Notes: generated by a model from the sequence alone, not told the origin. Positions 17,791-27,520 are shown, counted from the first letter of the stretch. The stretch is 64,000 nucleotides of DNA from Saprospiraceae bacterium (GCA_020436935.1 JAGQWX010000013.1:1-64000), one strand, 5' to 3'. Translations and numbers: made by a program.

Positions 17791-17840
17791 AAAACAACAA
17801 AGCAGGGCTTCTTCCCGAAACTCTGCTTCTGAAAAACTGG
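17791..17840. repeat. GGGCTTCTTCCCG hairpin repeat, copy 2
   Basis: AACAAAGCAGGGCTTCTTCC then CGAAACTCTGCTTCTG and AACTGGT. Shares about 45 bases with 30390-30440. The GCAGGG and CTCTGC/CCCTGC arms form a stem. Confidence 0.65.
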
Positions 17841-17855
17841 TATGAAGTCAATCTC

Positions 17856-17923
17856 TATATACTTATCGGAAAATGGATTGTCCATTTTAATCATGGGGAC
17901 AAATCTATTTCCGATAAGTATAT
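17856..17923. repeat. MITE-like element, short copy with both inverted ends
   Basis: The left arm (17856-17883) runs TATATACTTATCGGAAAATG and then GATTGTCC. The right arm (17897-17923) starts GGACAAATCTATTTCCG and ends ATAAGTATAT. The arms are about 85% complementary, with only 13 bases between. Sequence just right of it (17930-17995: GTTAAGCCTGGCC, GCAAATGAATTTAGC, AACTGTGACC) matches the inside of the 53450-53678 copy, so this locus is a rearranged larger element. Confidence 0.75.
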
Positions 17924-18001
17924 CTACATTGTTAAGCCTGGCCATGTGGAGCGACAAAAATTCAGCGCAAATGAATTTAGCTCCAAACTGTGACCATTCT
18001 A

Positions 18002-18029
18002 CCATTCGGACAATGATTTGTCCGAATGG
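18002..18029. repeat. Perfect 12-base-arm hairpin
   Basis: CCATTCGGACAA-TGAT-TTGTCCGAATGG. Its first 20 bases are identical to 17002-17021 in the membrane-protein remnant. The rest of 18030-18163 up to the GH32 stop shows nothing notable. Confidence 0.7.
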
Positions 18030-18163
18030 CAAATTTGGTCAATCTATCTTTCAATAGGTAATATTTAGGGATATCAGCCTGACATGGTGGTTGCATCAGT
18101 TGTTTGGCATCTTCCAATAAATGCACACTTCGACAATAACAATGAGCTATGTGTTCTCACGCA

Positions 18164-19783
18164 TCAATGGGCTGCATCTGCCTTATCTGGCCAAATCCTT
18201 GTTAAGTCTGTTGTTGTTCCTTCTATCAATTCAATACTATTTGATCCCTCTATTATTGTCAACTGATTAAAAGGTTCAGATGGAAAAAATATTTGGGTCA
18301 TGACAGTTCTGCCGCTATCGGCAAACAATTCCAATGAGCTTACATCCAGGTATATCAACATATCTATTTCATTCTTGGTATAAGAAGCCAAAGCGGTATG
18401 CTTGCCTGCAAAATCATTTGAAAATGTTGAGTCCCCCGCCTTTGATCTGTCCACAAAGTAGGAAGTGGAGTCGGAATTATAGCCAAAATCAATGTATTCA
18501 TTTTTGCTATTTGACAGCCTTAAAACAATAGATCCACTGGTTGGATTTTTAAACTTGAGGGCAATTTTTTGAAGCGGATGATTTGCAAACGCCGACAATG
18601 TTTTCTCCCCTTCATACAAGCCTGGTTCCAATTTTTTTATTTCACCTTCCAGTGAAACCAATTCTTTCACCGGGTTTGATCTCAATTCAAACTGATTGGC
18701 TGCATAGTGCAGTGTAAGGTTTCTGGGCAGAGTATTTGCACTTCGCCAAACTTCAGTAGGTACCACTTGAGCATAAAGCCAGTTGGACATCCATCCAATA
18801 AACAACCTTCGGCCATCTTCCTTGCTAATGTTGGACCAGGTTACACCGGCATAATTGTCTTTGCCGTGATCGACCCATTTGGCATTTCCAAGTGTTACAT
18901 GGGGAGCAAATCCAACATCAAGTGTAAATTTTTTACCATCGAAATCTCCAACAAAATATTGAGCTGCCGAGCCCCCGTTCGGTCCTCCGGGATTGATGCT
19001 GACCAAGAGCACCCATTTTGTCTCACCGGTTTCTTCTACTGGCATAGGAAATAAATCGGGGCATTCCCATACACCTCCATGTCCTCCATGTTCTGCTCCA
19101 AATTCTCCGGTCTCCTCCCAGGATTTAAAATCAGAAGAGGAATAAAACTTGATTCTGTCATCGGCTGCGAGAGTCATGATCCACTTTTTTTCAGGCTCAT
19201 ACCACATGACTTTGGGGTCTCGAAAATTTTTAATTCCCGGATTTGGAAGAACGGGATTCCCTTCATATTTCTCCCAGCTCCGTCCCTTATCATTGCTGAA
19301 GGCCATGCTTTGGTACTGGAACGTCGTACTTCCGGCTTTCTCCTGATTTACATCATGATGGGTAAATATGGCAATCAAAGGCCCAGTGCCATTGGCGCCG
19401 AGTCCTGATGTATTGTTTTCATCGTATACGGCACTTCCTGAAAATATATACCCCAAAGAATCCGGATAAATTGCAATAGGCAGATGTTCCCAATGGATCA
19501 GGTCGCTGCTCACGGCATGCCCCCAATGCATGGGACCCCAGATCGTAGAATCCGGGTAATGCTGATAAAACAAATGGTATTCACCTTCGAAAAAGACCAT
19601 TCCATTGGGGTCATTCATCCAGTGAGCTTCCGGAGAAAAGTGAAATTGAGGTCGGTGCTTCTCATTCATATAAAAATCATTTTTTAGGTTTTTACCGTTT
19701 TGATCTGCATTGCACGAAAACAAAAAGGGTAAAAAATTGATGAGGAAAATTATCCTTTTCAAGCTTGTATTTGGATTGAACAT
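18164..19783 (-). CDS. GH32 fructan beta-fructosidase (levanase/inulinase type), lipoprotein
   Basis: A 539-residue glycoside hydrolase family 32 enzyme that releases fructose from levan, inulin or sucrose. The lipoprotein signal has its cysteine at 24 (LPFLFSC). Catalytic residues are visible: nucleophile D58 in WMNDPNG, D189 in FRDP as transition-state stabiliser, and E240 in WECPDLFP as acid/base. A five-bladed propeller is followed by the beta-sandwich typical of the family. As a surface or periplasmic lipoprotein it feeds the SusCD pair upstream. It is the last gene of the fructan locus, 416 bases after the susD stop and beyond a large palindrome. Exo- or endo-action cannot be told. Confidence 0.9.
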   Translation of the reverse strand: MFNPNTSLKRIIFLINFLPFLFSCNADQNGKNLKNDFYMNEKHRPQFHFSPEAHWMNDPNGMVFFEGEYHLFYQHYPDSTIWGPMHWGHAVSSDLIHWEHLPIAIYPDSLGYIFSGSAVYDENNTSGLGANGTGPLIAIFTHHDVNQEKAGSTTFQYQSMAFSNDKGRSWEKYEGNPVLPNPGIKNFRDPKVMWYEPEKKWIMTLAADDRIKFYSSSDFKSWEETGEFGAEHGGHGGVWECPDLFPMPVEETGETKWVLLVSINPGGPNGGSAAQYFVGDFDGKKFTLDVGFAPHVTLGNAKWVDHGKDNYAGVTWSNISKEDGRRLFIGWMSNWLYAQVVPTEVWRSANTLPRNLTLHYAANQFELRSNPVKELVSLEGEIKKLEPGLYEGEKTLSAFANHPLQKIALKFKNPTSGSIVLRLSNSKNEYIDFGYNSDSTSYFVDRSKAGDSTFSNDFAGKHTALASYTKNEIDMLIYLDVSSLELFADSGRTVMTQIFFPSEPFNQLTIIEGSNSIELIEGTTTDLTRIWPDKADAAH

Positions 19784-20087
19784 TTTATAGTTTATTTATA
19801 TGGAATTCAAATGTTGTTGAAAATACTGTTAGGAATACGGAAAGTCCATTTTGCATGTGATGATATAATAAATCAGCCCGCCGCATAAAGCCTTTTAAAA
19901 AGCGGTCATGGAGGAAAGGTGCGCTGCAAAAATGCCAACATCAATATAATGTGCAAACCGAACTACCAATAAGCTTAAAACATTGAATATCAAAGGTATA
20001 AATATATATACTCGCAGTAATGCAGCGCTCAACCGGAACTTACGTGTTGCAGCTTCTTACCTCCAATGTTTAATAGAATAATGCATG

Positions 20088-20120
20088 GAAAATGGACAAT
20101 CCATTTTCCGACGAGTACTT
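20088..20120. repeat. Solo end of the TATACTTATCGG element family
   Basis: GGACAATCCATTTTCCGACG then AGTACTT (20094-20120) matches the right end of 30523-30686. It also folds on itself: GGAAAATGGA-CAA-TCCATTTTCC (20088-20110). The remainder of 19784-20199 has no gene. Confidence 0.65.
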
Positions 20121-20151
20121 GCACAAATTAAATCTATTTACCATATCAAAT

Positions 20152-20183
20152 AGAATGATGGTAGAGATCTCTACCATCATTCT
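20152..20183. terminator. 32-base perfect palindrome after susD
   Basis: AGAATGATGGTAGAGA (20152-20167) is followed directly by its exact reverse complement. It starts 17 bases past the susD stop (minus strand). The RNA would form a long stem without a T-run, so it may stabilise or trim the susCD transcript and lower GH32 expression rather than fully terminate. Confidence 0.65.
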
Positions 20184-20199
20184 GCAATTAACAAACGAT

Positions 20200-21912
20200 T
20201 TAATATCCGGGATTTTGTCGATACAATCCCTTTGTAAACGTAATCTCAGCCTGCGGAATAGGCAGATATTCATCCCGTCCTGCAGTAAATTTGGCTGTAC
20301 TTAAGAACGTTCTCCTTACTTTTTCTTTTGAAATATAATCATTCAATACTGGCTCGGCAATGCCCCATCTTACCAGATCAAAAAACCTTGACCCTTCAGT
20401 AGCAAACTCCAGTCGTCTCTCCCATTGAAGTGCTTTAAAGGCAAATTCCTGGGTCCAACCTGTGCTGGAATATGGTTTTACATTATAGTTGGAAGCAAAG
20501 GAACCGTCGGACTTCTTCAACTTAGCTGTACTGTTTGAGGCACGTATTCTGACCTGGTTGATCAAAGGAAGTGCCAAATCTTGCTGCCCCAATTGTATGT
20601 ATGCTTCCGCCAGAATCAATAAAACATCATCGTATCTGAGGATATCGTAATTTTTTGCAGTACCCATGAATGGTCCTAATTTGAAATAAGATCCGCTTGA
20701 TGCCAATTGCTGGAATCTCATGGTATGAAAATTGCCATAAACACCGGCGTCACGCACCCAGCTATTGCTGAAAGGCAGCGTATTGTCATACTTATAAACG
20801 TGTCCTTCAATGCCTACAGTATGATCTAATCTCGGATCTACAGTGGCCTTTGACAAGTCTGCAATTTGATTGTTGAATGTTTCAAAATTTGGCAGCCCAT
20901 TTGCATCGGTTGTATGTGCATTCACTAGGTTTTGACTACCCGCATGAAAACCACAACATCCATATTGCGGGGCTCCATGGGGATAATTCAAGCCATCTTC
21001 ATAGCTCATTCTACCTGCTGTAGTACCATCATTCACCGTAAACTGTATGGCAAATATGGATTCCGGGCCATTTTCTGTTTCAGGTAAAAAGTTATCTGCT
21101 ATATCGGCAGAAAGCATATATTTTCCTGAATTGATCACTGCATTGGCAAGGCTTACGACCTCCTGCAACCTTGATTTGTTGATGTTTACTACCCTGTGAT
21201 TTTCATCTTGTTCATATGCCTGATAAAGTCTCAATTTGGCCAAATAGGCTTGAGCAGCATGTTTGTTTGCTCTGGCTATTTCGGATTGAGAATCTGGTAA
21301 ATTGTCGATTGCAAATTGGAAATCCGAAGCAATTTTATTCCAGGACTCTTCATTTGACAAATCATTTGACACCAGCAAGATTTCTTCCTGGCTGGCATTT
21401 TCGTCAAAGATCGGAATATTTTTATACAACAATTTCATTGTAAAATAGCTGTGTGCACGTAGAAAATGGAGCTCGCCCAACCTTATCTTTTTCTCAGGAA
21501 AAGCAGATTCTTCAAGGCCATTTACCGCCCTCAGCGCAACATTGCACCTGGAGATAGATTTAAATAAATTTCTCCATGTTCTTGTCACAAATGCATCCAT
21601 TGTCGGCTGCACAAGATTATAATGTTCCAATGCATCGATTTCACCAACGTCTCCTGTACCTCCACCGCCTTTATAGGAATCATCAGATCTCACACTGCCA
21701 TAAACCCAATTGCTATATATAGGGCCTATCATATCCCCATTTCCGATGGCAGCATACGCCGAGGTAACCAATCCATCAATCGCTTTGGTGGATGTCAGAT
21801 CGGATGAAGACAATACACCTGTTGGCGTATAATCTAATTCTTTTTCACAAGAGCTGATGGCCAGAATACCAAATGCCAATAAGCCCAATAATATATTTTT
21901 TTTCATGATCAA
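20200..21912 (-). CDS. SusD/RagB outer-membrane glycan-binding lipoprotein (fructan locus)
   Basis: A 570-residue SusD-family protein with lipoprotein cysteine C22 (AISSCEKEL). The N-terminal helical repeats (AYAAIGNGD, RNLFKSISRCNVALRAV, LGELHFLRAHSYFTM) and the C-terminal closure (VLLILAEAYIQLGQ, WERRLEFATEGSRFFDLVRWG, YLPIPQAEI, NPGY) are all present. SusD proteins lie on top of the SusC channel and catch oligosaccharides. Starting 18 bases after susC, it is in the same operon. Next to GH32, fructokinase and a fructose-type sensor, the ligand is probably a fructan. Confidence 0.92.
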   Translation of the reverse strand: MIMKKNILLGLLAFGILAISSCEKELDYTPTGVLSSSDLTSTKAIDGLVTSAYAAIGNGDMIGPIYSNWVYGSVRSDDSYKGGGGTGDVGEIDALEHYNLVQPTMDAFVTRTWRNLFKSISRCNVALRAVNGLEESAFPEKKIRLGELHFLRAHSYFTMKLLYKNIPIFDENASQEEILLVSNDLSNEESWNKIASDFQFAIDNLPDSQSEIARANKHAAQAYLAKLRLYQAYEQDENHRVVNINKSRLQEVVSLANAVINSGKYMLSADIADNFLPETENGPESIFAIQFTVNDGTTAGRMSYEDGLNYPHGAPQYGCCGFHAGSQNLVNAHTTDANGLPNFETFNNQIADLSKATVDPRLDHTVGIEGHVYKYDNTLPFSNSWVRDAGVYGNFHTMRFQQLASSGSYFKLGPFMGTAKNYDILRYDDVLLILAEAYIQLGQQDLALPLINQVRIRASNSTAKLKKSDGSFASNYNVKPYSSTGWTQEFAFKALQWERRLEFATEGSRFFDLVRWGIAEPVLNDYISKEKVRRTFLSTAKFTAGRDEYLPIPQAEITFTKGLYRQNPGY

Positions 21913-21930
21913 TTGCTTAATGATTAATAG

Positions 21931-24900
21931 TTAAAATGATGCGTTGATTCCTAATGTGAAAGTCCTGGGAATGGGTATAGGGTCAAGATCAATTCTCTCA
22001 GGATCAGGACTTAAATAGCTCTTGTCTTTTATCCAGAAAAGATTGTCAGCCATTCCGTAGATTCTTAAACTTGAAAAAACAGACTTCGGAGAAAGGTTGT
22101 AGCCCAACTGCATGTTTCTTAATTTAAAATAAGAGGTGTTGACAATAAAATAATCTGATGTCCTTCCTTCCCCATTGTTGTCTTTTAATGTAAGTGCCGG
22201 TACATTGGTATCTGTATTTTGCGGAGTCCATGCATTAAAGACTCCCGGACCAACATTTTCACGGCCTCTCATGAGATTATTAAAGACAGTATACACATCA
22301 AAACCCTCTCTTCCGGCAACGCCTGAACCAAATAATGTAAAATCAAACATTTTATAGGATAAATCTACTCTAAGGCCATATTCTGCAGCCGGGAGTGTGG
22401 TACCAATCCAGGTTTGATCCAAGGCGTTGATTACTTTATCATTGTTGATGTCTACATATTTGATTCTGCCCGGTCCTGCGCCAATTTGAGTAGGTGCGGC
22501 ATCAACTTCTGATTGTGACTGGAACAAACCATCTGTTTTATATCCGAAGATGTCAAATTGAGAATGTCCTATGATGGTATTCTCCACATTTCCTGGATAA
22601 GCAGGTCGTACTTCTTCCGGGAGATCGGTTATTTTATCCCTAAAGTGGGTAATATTTGCTGTTATATTGTAATTCAAACCATTGGCAACACTTCCTCTGT
22701 ACCCAAGCATAAATTCCCAGCCTTTGTTGGATTTAGAAGCACCGTTTACTGCCCTGGTTTGCCCTTCACCAAGGGTAGCTGCAACTGGAGGAGTAATTAA
22801 AATGCCAGTTGTTTTGCGCGAGAAATAATCAAAAGAGCCGATCAATTTATTGTTGATAAAACCAAAATCTATCCCAGCATTGATTTCATCTGTGGTTTCC
22901 CACTTTAATCCTGAGTTTGGTGCCTGGGTCTGGACAAATCCGGATGGCAGGGTTCCTGTATTGGCTCCGGAAAGAGCATATGCAGTACCGATGTTCATAT
23001 ATTGCTCCCAAAATCCGCCGACAAGTTGCGCCTGTGTAGTACCATATCTCGTATCGAATAATCCAAATCTTGCAAGGTCACCAATCTGCTGGTTTCCAAC
23101 CCGACCTATGCCAACTCTAATTTTCAATTCATCAAACAGGCCATTGTCTGCCATAAAATTTTCTCTATCTATCCTCCAACCCAATGATGCGGCAGGAAAA
23201 ACACCATATCTGTTGTCCTCACCAAATCTGGAAGACCCATCTCTACGAATTGTAATTGCTGCCAGATACTTATCACTATAGTTATAGTCTACTCTGGCAA
23301 ATTGCGAAAATAGCCTGTTTCCTGTAGATCCTCCTGTAACGGTAGTATTTCCAGTGCCCGCATTAAGTGTAAAATACTCCTCTGTTTGCAAAGCATATCC
23401 TTCTTTTTTTGTGGTTTGAAAGTCAAAATCAGTTTTGATAAATTCCGTGCCCACTAAAAATTTCAAATTGTTCTTTTCATTGACATCCCAATCATATCTG
23501 ACCGTATTGGACCATGTGGTGCTTAAATAATGGTTTTGATCAAAAAACAAGCTGTTTGTCGTCCTGTTGAATGCTCCTTCGGAGAAAGTTGGCGTTATCA
23601 CTTTATTCAGAAAGTTGGCATTGTCGGCCCCAATATTTGTCTTAAAAAATAAATTTTTAATGGGTTGAACCTCTAAAAAAGCATTGCCAAATGCACTAAG
23701 TCTGTTTGCATTGTTCCATCGAGCGATGTTTTGCATGTGCAGGGGGTTATTTCTGTCCGAATACCCTGCGCCTGAAGCTCCGGCAAAAGTAATTCCATCT
23801 TTTTGATATACTGGAATGGTAGGCGCCAATGTGACGGCAAGGAAGGTAGTGGACGCACCGCCCAGGTCTCTTGCTGTCAAAGTTTCATTTGAACTTGCCA
23901 CTCTCAAATTCGTACCTAACCTCACCTTGTCATCGAAAGCTCTTGTGAGGGCATTGATGCTGCCACTGAGTCTGTCATACCCGGTGTATTTGAGCATTCC
24001 TGTATTTTTAAGCTGACCAAGATTGATCTCAAGTGAAGAATTTTTATTTCCATAAGAGGCTGTGAAATCATTTTTGGTGATGATGCCTGTTTTATACATA
24101 ACAGATTGCCAATCCGTATCACCCACCGGTGTATTTTGGTCGCCTCCTACAAAAGGTTTTAGAGTGACGCTGTTCAGCACAGGATTTGCGAAGTCATTGT
24201 TCCATGAAAAGTTATAAATGTCGCCATATCCAGCCGCAGGGTCCTGGCCGTCATTCACGGAGGCTTGCCAAAGTGCCTTGCCTCTATCCAAAGAATTAAG
24301 CATCTCAAATCTCATAGATTTTTCTGATTGCGAAGCAATGCTGCTATTGAATTGAAAAGCAACCTTACCATTGGTATCTCCTCCATTTTTTGTGGTAACA
24401 ATGATGACGCCGTTGGAAGCTCTAGCACCATAAATTGACTCGGCTGATGCATCTTTCAACACCTGGACTGAGGCGATATTAGCGGGATTCATGTTTTGAA
24501 AAACTTCCGGACGGGTAGTTGGGATTCCATCGATCACATACAAAGGATCATTGTTTCCCAATGTATTGGCACCACGAATCAAGATTCTTGAGTTGGAACC
24601 ATTGGGAGAACCGTCCTTTTCTATATACAATCCCGGCACTCTTCCCTGCATAGCTTGCATGACGTTTCCAGAACTGTTATTGATCAGGGGTTTCATTTCG
24701 ACCACGGCTACAGACCCTGTTAAATCTTCCTTGCGCTGGGAAGTATATCCTACCACAACGACTTCAGAAAGTATATTCCCCTGATTCAGCGCAATATTTA
24801 TGGCATTCTGATCTCCAATGACCACTTCTGTTGTTTCATAACCAATGTATGATACAATGAGTGACATGCCCTCTTCGGCAATGTTTATGGAAAACGCGCC

Positions 24901-25068
24901 GTCTATGTCAGTAATGGTTCCCTGGTTGGTACCTTTCAACAATATGCTTGCACCAACTAAGGCTTCTCCTGAGCCTGCGTCAGTTACAAGTCCGGTAATG
25001 GCTCTTTGGGCGATGGCCCCCTGCAATGCCAAAAGCATCACAAAAATTAAACACCTTGTTTTTTTCAT
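21931..25068 (-). CDS. SusC/RagA TonB-dependent outer-membrane transporter (fructan locus)
   Basis: Chosen start MKKTRCLIFVML at 25068, because the 16 residues upstream in the open frame carry no signal peptide and overlap the kinase gene. After the signal peptide come a carboxypeptidase-like beta domain (ITGLVTDAGSGEALVGASI), the TonB box region (VVVGYTSQRKEDLTGSV), the plug (LYVIDGIP, SIYGARASNGVIIVTTK) and a beta barrel ending TFTLGINASF. Length of about 1045 residues is normal. It imports oligosaccharides into the periplasm with energy from TonB-ExbBD, which is not in this window. It forms the import complex with the SusD encoded just downstream. Confidence 0.93.
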   Translation of the reverse strand: MKKTRCLIFVMLLALQGAIAQRAITGLVTDAGSGEALVGASILLKGTNQGTITDIDGAFSINIAEEGMSLIVSYIGYETTEVVIGDQNAINIALNQGNILSEVVVVGYTSQRKEDLTGSVAVVEMKPLINNSSGNVMQAMQGRVPGLYIEKDGSPNGSNSRILIRGANTLGNNDPLYVIDGIPTTRPEVFQNMNPANIASVQVLKDASAESIYGARASNGVIIVTTKNGGDTNGKVAFQFNSSIASQSEKSMRFEMLNSLDRGKALWQASVNDGQDPAAGYGDIYNFSWNNDFANPVLNSVTLKPFVGGDQNTPVGDTDWQSVMYKTGIITKNDFTASYGNKNSSLEINLGQLKNTGMLKYTGYDRLSGSINALTRAFDDKVRLGTNLRVASSNETLTARDLGGASTTFLAVTLAPTIPVYQKDGITFAGASGAGYSDRNNPLHMQNIARWNNANRLSAFGNAFLEVQPIKNLFFKTNIGADNANFLNKVITPTFSEGAFNRTTNSLFFDQNHYLSTTWSNTVRYDWDVNEKNNLKFLVGTEFIKTDFDFQTTKKEGYALQTEEYFTLNAGTGNTTVTGGSTGNRLFSQFARVDYNYSDKYLAAITIRRDGSSRFGEDNRYGVFPAASLGWRIDRENFMADNGLFDELKIRVGIGRVGNQQIGDLARFGLFDTRYGTTQAQLVGGFWEQYMNIGTAYALSGANTGTLPSGFVQTQAPNSGLKWETTDEINAGIDFGFINNKLIGSFDYFSRKTTGILITPPVAATLGEGQTRAVNGASKSNKGWEFMLGYRGSVANGLNYNITANITHFRDKITDLPEEVRPAYPGNVENTIIGHSQFDIFGYKTDGLFQSQSEVDAAPTQIGAGPGRIKYVDINNDKVINALDQTWIGTTLPAAEYGLRVDLSYKMFDFTLFGSGVAGREGFDVYTVFNNLMRGRENVGPGVFNAWTPQNTDTNVPALTLKDNNGEGRTSDYFIVNTSYFKLRNMQLGYNLSPKSVFSSLRIYGMADNLFWIKDKSYLSPDPERIDLDPIPIPRTFTLGINASF

Positions 25069-25087
25069 TTTTTGTTTTGTTAAGTAA

Positions 25088-25963
25088 TTAAAAATATTGC
25101 TCAAGAGGAATGGCACCAGCTTTTGATGCTACCTCTGCCCCAAGCCTGCAGCCTTTTTCAAGGCATGCGTCAATAGAAAATCCATTTAAATAGTGATCAA
25201 GAAATCCAGCTAAAAAAGCATCTCCACTTCCTACGGTGTCTACAACCTCTACTTTGATACCTGGAGCATAAAAACTTTCGCCTTTTATATAGGCATCAGC
25301 GCCGTCTTCTCCTTTTGTCAATACGATAAGATGAGGTCCGGCAGCGTCCTCCAGTATCGCCTCAATGGTTTCTGAAGTGGTTTTTTGAAAATATTGTGCT
25401 ATTGTTTCAAGTTCTTCGTCGTTGAGTTTCAACACATCACAATTGCTGATCATCTTCATGATGAAGTCTTTGGAAAAATAAGAGCATCTCAAATTGAGAT
25501 CCAACACTCTGAGCTTGGCATGTTTGGCCATTTGTTCGAGTGTTGACCTATTCTTATCCTCTCTGAGAGCAAGTGTCCCAAATACCAGGGCGCTGGCTTT
25601 AGATATTGTTTCAATAATTTCCGGACTGGATTGGATTTCATCCCATGCGACATGTTCTTTGATCGTATAGCTTGGTTTTCCGGAATTATCCAAACTTACC
25701 TCCACGGTGCTCGTCGGCCTGTTCTGACTGGTCTGTAACAAGCCGCAGTTCACCGGATATTCCTTGAGAACCGATAAAATTTCTTCTCCCAATTCATCCT
25801 TACCTATTGAAGATAAAATATATGACCCGTTGCCCAACAAGGCAAAATGAGCTGCAACATTGAATGGTGCTCCTCCCAATTTTTTACCCTGAGGCAAGAG
25901 GTCCCAAAGGATTTCGCCAAAACAAACTATCGTATTTCTCATCTTATTTTCTGAGGGTTTCAT
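25088..25963 (-). CDS. PfkB-family sugar kinase, probable fructokinase
   Basis: A 291-residue ribokinase-like kinase: CFGEILWDLLPQGKKLGGAPFNVA at the N-terminus (substrate lid and binding), and DTVGSGDAFLAGF near residue 242, with D248 as catalytic base and the anion hole. It fits fructokinases that turn fructose into fructose-6-phosphate with ATP. The ATG overlaps the stop of the transporter gene by 4 bases (ATGA), which supports this start and co-expression. Together the two genes give uptake and trapping of free fructose. Confidence 0.88.
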   Translation of the reverse strand: MKPSENKMRNTIVCFGEILWDLLPQGKKLGGAPFNVAAHFALLGNGSYILSSIGKDELGEEILSVLKEYPVNCGLLQTSQNRPTSTVEVSLDNSGKPSYTIKEHVAWDEIQSSPEIIETISKASALVFGTLALREDKNRSTLEQMAKHAKLRVLDLNLRCSYFSKDFIMKMISNCDVLKLNDEELETIAQYFQKTTSETIEAILEDAAGPHLIVLTKGEDGADAYIKGESFYAPGIKVEVVDTVGSGDAFLAGFLDHYLNGFSIDACLEKGCRLGAEVASKAGAIPLEQYF

Positions 25964-27309
25964 TTTCTATTTGTTACCAGTTGTGCTTCGAGTTCTTCCA
26001 GTGTTTTACCTTTCGTCTCCGGCATTAAAAAAAGGACAAACAACAATTGCAAGAACATGGCGCCTGCAAAAAAGGCAAAAATGGGCCATGGATTGTCTTT
26101 AAATATTCCGTTTTCTGCATCCAAAAACAAAGGCGTGATCAGTGTAATCAGTGCAGCAAAAATCCAATGTGTACTTGATCCGAAAGATTGACCGGAAGCT
26201 CTTACATTGTTGGGAAATATCTCTGATATAAAAACCCATATTACAGCGCCTTGCCCCAGTGCATGGGAAGCGATGAACATGCATATGAAAAACAACAAAA
26301 AGACAGGTGACACACCAACGCAAAAGCCGTATGCAACCATGGCGAGACTTATGATGTAACCAATTGAGCCCCAGAGAAGGAGTGTTTTTCTTCCCAATCT
26401 GTCGATCAGGTACATGCCCAATAATGTAAATACCAGGTTGACAGCCCCGATAGATATGGAGCTAAAAAGCGAATCCTGTGTTGCCAGGCCGGCTCTTTCC
26501 AGGATTTCCGGCGCATAATATAAAATGAAGTTTATGCCTGACAATTGATTGAAGAAAGCCAGTAAGAAGGCCAACAGGATTGGGTATGAATATTTTATAT
26601 TGAAAAAGCCAACACTTTTTTCCACAGCGCTGATTTCTGCAAGTTCGGCTATCGATTTGTCGACATCCATGACTTGCATGCGATTCAGCACCTCTCTCGC
26701 TTCCATTTCTTTGCCTTTGATGAGATACAACCATCTTGGAGTGTCGGGTATACCAAGTACCATCATGCAATAAACAATAGCCGGAATAGCTTCTACTCCA
26801 AGCATTAGTCTCCAATCAATGTCTCCGCCGACACCTTTCAAAAGAAAATTGCTGAAAAATGCAATGAGAATTCCAAAAACGATCATAAACTGATACCTGG
26901 CTACTAAGTTTCCCCTTTTTTCGGCAGGTGCAATTTCTGAAATATAAGTTGGAGCTGCTACAGAAGATGCTCCAACTCCTAAACCACCTATAAATCTGAA
27001 AAATGAAAAAGAAAATGGATCCCATGCAATAGCAGACCCTATTGCGGATACGAGGTACAGGACTCCAATCCAGAACAAGGTCTTTTTGCGTCCAAATTTG
27101 TCACATGGCCACCCTCCAAAGATTGCCCCAATCACTGTTCCCCACAGTGCCATTGACATTATAAAAGTCCCATGAAACAAAGGAGAGGTATGCCAGAGTT
27201 CTTTTATTGGCAAATTTGCACCGGAAATGACGACTGTATCAAATCCAAAAAGAAATCCTGCGAGTGCTACAGTCAAAGACCAATGTCTGATGTTGTTTGT
27301 TGATACCAC
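25960..27309 (-). CDS. Sugar porter (MFS), probable fructose permease
   Basis: A 449-residue, 12-segment transporter of the sugar porter family. Signature motifs: DKFGRKK after TM2, PTYISEIAPAEKRGNLV, the central loop, NQLSGINFILYYAPEI in TM7, DRLGRKTLLLWG, and PETKGKTLEELE at the C-terminus. It brings a monosaccharide, probably fructose freed by GH32 in the periplasm, across the inner membrane, likely with H+. It is the first gene of the transport-kinase-SusCD unit, downstream of a non-coding gap of about 210 bases with possible regulator sites. Confidence 0.9.
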   Translation of the reverse strand: MVSTNNIRHWSLTVALAGFLFGFDTVVISGANLPIKELWHTSPLFHGTFIMSMALWGTVIGAIFGGWPCDKFGRKKTLFWIGVLYLVSAIGSAIAWDPFSFSFFRFIGGLGVGASSVAAPTYISEIAPAEKRGNLVARYQFMIVFGILIAFFSNFLLKGVGGDIDWRLMLGVEAIPAIVYCMMVLGIPDTPRWLYLIKGKEMEAREVLNRMQVMDVDKSIAELAEISAVEKSVGFFNIKYSYPILLAFLLAFFNQLSGINFILYYAPEILERAGLATQDSLFSSISIGAVNLVFTLLGMYLIDRLGRKTLLLWGSIGYIISLAMVAYGFCVGVSPVFLLFFICMFIASHALGQGAVIWVFISEIFPNNVRASGQSFGSSTHWIFAALITLITPLFLDAENGIFKDNPWPIFAFFAGAMFLQLLFVLFLMPETKGKTLEELEAQLVTNRK

Positions 27310-27459
27310 CTGTTATAACGATTTGATGGGCCAAATTTATGGCCAACCAAAAAGTCATCCTTGTGGTTGTGTCCCTAAAGTCTTGAATTTTACATCCCGA
27401 TAATAATTCAAAATAATCAGCTATTTTTCAACACTATACACAATTACAAAAATGTCAAT

Positions 27460-27508
27460 TTATAGTACAAACTATAAAAATGTTGCATCATTCTTCGATA
27501 TTGTTGCA
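27460..27508 (-). promoter_or_regulatory. Candidate binding sites for the hybrid sensor-regulator
   Basis: Between the regulator and the permease gene are an inverted repeat TTATAGT-ACAA-ACTATAA (27460-27477) and two direct repeats TGTTGCA (27481-27487, 27502-27508), 21 bases apart, two helical turns. AraC-type output domains often bind such direct repeats. No footprint or conservation is known here. Confidence 0.35.
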
Positions 27509-27520
27509 CAGCTTCCTATG

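Noticed and set aside
22175-23281. Plus-strand frames opposite the SusC gene (for example 22850-23281)
   Set aside because: They lie antisense to well-supported SusC domains and show no domain, signal peptide or ribosome site of their own.
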